NCBI GenBank assembly: GCA_038238115.1
Contig: JBBRYB010000136.1
Coordinates: 1-6,477 of the forward strand
DNA length: 6,477 nucleotides
Direction of reading: 5' to 3'
Origin: JBBRYB01 sp038238115
Lineage (GTDB): Bacteria; Actinomycetota; Actinomycetes; Propionibacteriales; Nocardioidaceae
Translations under genes and position numbers: made by a program
In this document: positions 6,031 through 6,477 of the stretch, piece after piece
Numbering within the stretch: position 1 is the stretch's first letter
Layout of the letters: every line of letters starts with the position of its first letter
The notes under the pieces: generated by a model
The model's database searches: none
The model's input: the letters and a program-made list of their open reading frames with translations, nothing else
What the model was told of the DNA's origin: nothing

Positions 6031-6477
6031 ACCACACCTAGATGAGTAGTTCCACGGGGTCAGGCGACGTAGTCGACGAGGGCGCGTGGTGGGCGTCCGA
6101 GTTGGTGGTTGAGTGCGATGGCGGCGGCGAGCGCGAGGAAGCGGCTGACGATGCGGGCTCTGAGGCCGTGCAGGGTGCGGGCGCCGTGGCGTTCGAGGGT
6201 GAGGATGTCTTTGGCGGTCCAGTAGATCGATTCGATGCGCTGGCGGATCGGGGCGAGGTGCGGGCCCTTTCCGGGTTCGTCTTTGCGGCGTGGTCGCACG
6301 ATCGTGGCTTGGAGCTTTGCGGCTTGGGCTTCGAAATCGCGGCCGGCGTAGCCCTTGTCACCGATCACGGTCAGCGGGCCGTGGCGGTTGACGCGCTCAA
6401 GCAGGCCGAGGCAGACGTCGCGTTCGCTGGTCTTGGGGCTGGTCAGCGCGATCGCGCGCGGCGTGCCATCCGGGGCC
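6031..6477 (-). mobile_element. IS982-like insertion sequence, one end only
   Basis: The transposase gene described separately ends at 6060. The element's outer boundary should lie a few tens of bases beyond, within about 6016-6059. The start given here (ACCACACC at 6031) is a guess, because the other terminal inverted repeat is outside the window and no target-site duplication can be compared. The right side continues past 6477. Confidence 0.5.
6060..6477 (-). CDS. IS982-family transposase, C-terminal part (cut by window edge)
   Basis: The last 138 codons of a DDE transposase are present; the N-terminus lies beyond 6477. Reading in from the window edge, APDGTPRAIALTSPKTSERD leads to VIGDKGYAGRDFEAQ, with a conserved Asp, then RPRRKDEPGKGPHLAPIRQR and IESIYWTAKDILTLERHGAR, with the likely catalytic Glu in the I-E-S context, and a tail ending in ALNHQLGRPPRALVDYVA. 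These blocks match the C-terminal half of IS982-type transposases as I know them from actinobacterial genomes. No frameshift or stop interrupts the visible part, so the copy may be functional. It is transcribed in the same direction as the operon, so read-through from the IS could influence it. The ORF ends at TGA 6060-6062, close to the presumed IS end, as is typical of compact single-gene elements. Confidence 0.88.
   Translation of the reverse strand, partial: APDGTPRAIALTSPKTSERDVCLGLLERVNRHGPLTVIGDKGYAGRDFEAQAAKLQATIVRPRRKDEPGKGPHLAPIRQRIESIYWTAKDILTLERHGARTLHGLRARIVSRFLALAAAIALNHQLGRPPRALVDYVA

Overview
The window is GC-rich DNA with strongly GC-ending codons, most likely from an actinobacterium or another high-GC soil-type bacterium. 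Taxonomy cannot be fixed from the sequence alone. It reads as a small accessory island: a tRNA gene at the left edge, a minus-strand operon in the middle, and the end of an insertion sequence at the right edge.

Left flank (1-557). A tRNA-Val gene (anticodon GAC) at 16-88 on the plus strand folds perfectly but carries C instead of the near-universal U33. The rest, to 557, has no convincing intact gene. It holds a short GC3-rich open frame that looks like a gene scrap, a hairpin resembling a second tRNA T-arm, and a GC-rich hairpin that may end the operon transcript.

Central operon (5791 down to 558, minus strand), in transcription order: (i) a 47-codon unrecognised ORF; (ii) a 900-residue PHP-phosphoesterase/SMC-like ATPase of the TrlF-like type; (iii) an AlbA_2 (Schlafen-like, 'AAA_4') protein with a C-terminal GHKL-like ATPase region, overlapping the previous gene by 8 nt; (iv) a HIRAN-domain protein with a C-terminal four-cysteine zinc ribbon, 9 nt further on. 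The tight packing implies co-expression. The parts list is a metal phosphoesterase joined to a DNA-sensing-type ATPase, a possible nuclease or regulator, and a DNA-end-binding-type domain. Together with the tRNA and IS flanks, it fits a mobile anti-phage or genome-integrity system. That function is inferred, not shown.

Right flank (5792-6477). The operon's likely promoter region is followed by a plus-strand remnant resembling HAF-type extracellular repeats. Last comes the C-terminal 138 codons of an IS982-like transposase, which runs off the window edge. These scraps and the IS suggest a region that has been repeatedly rearranged.
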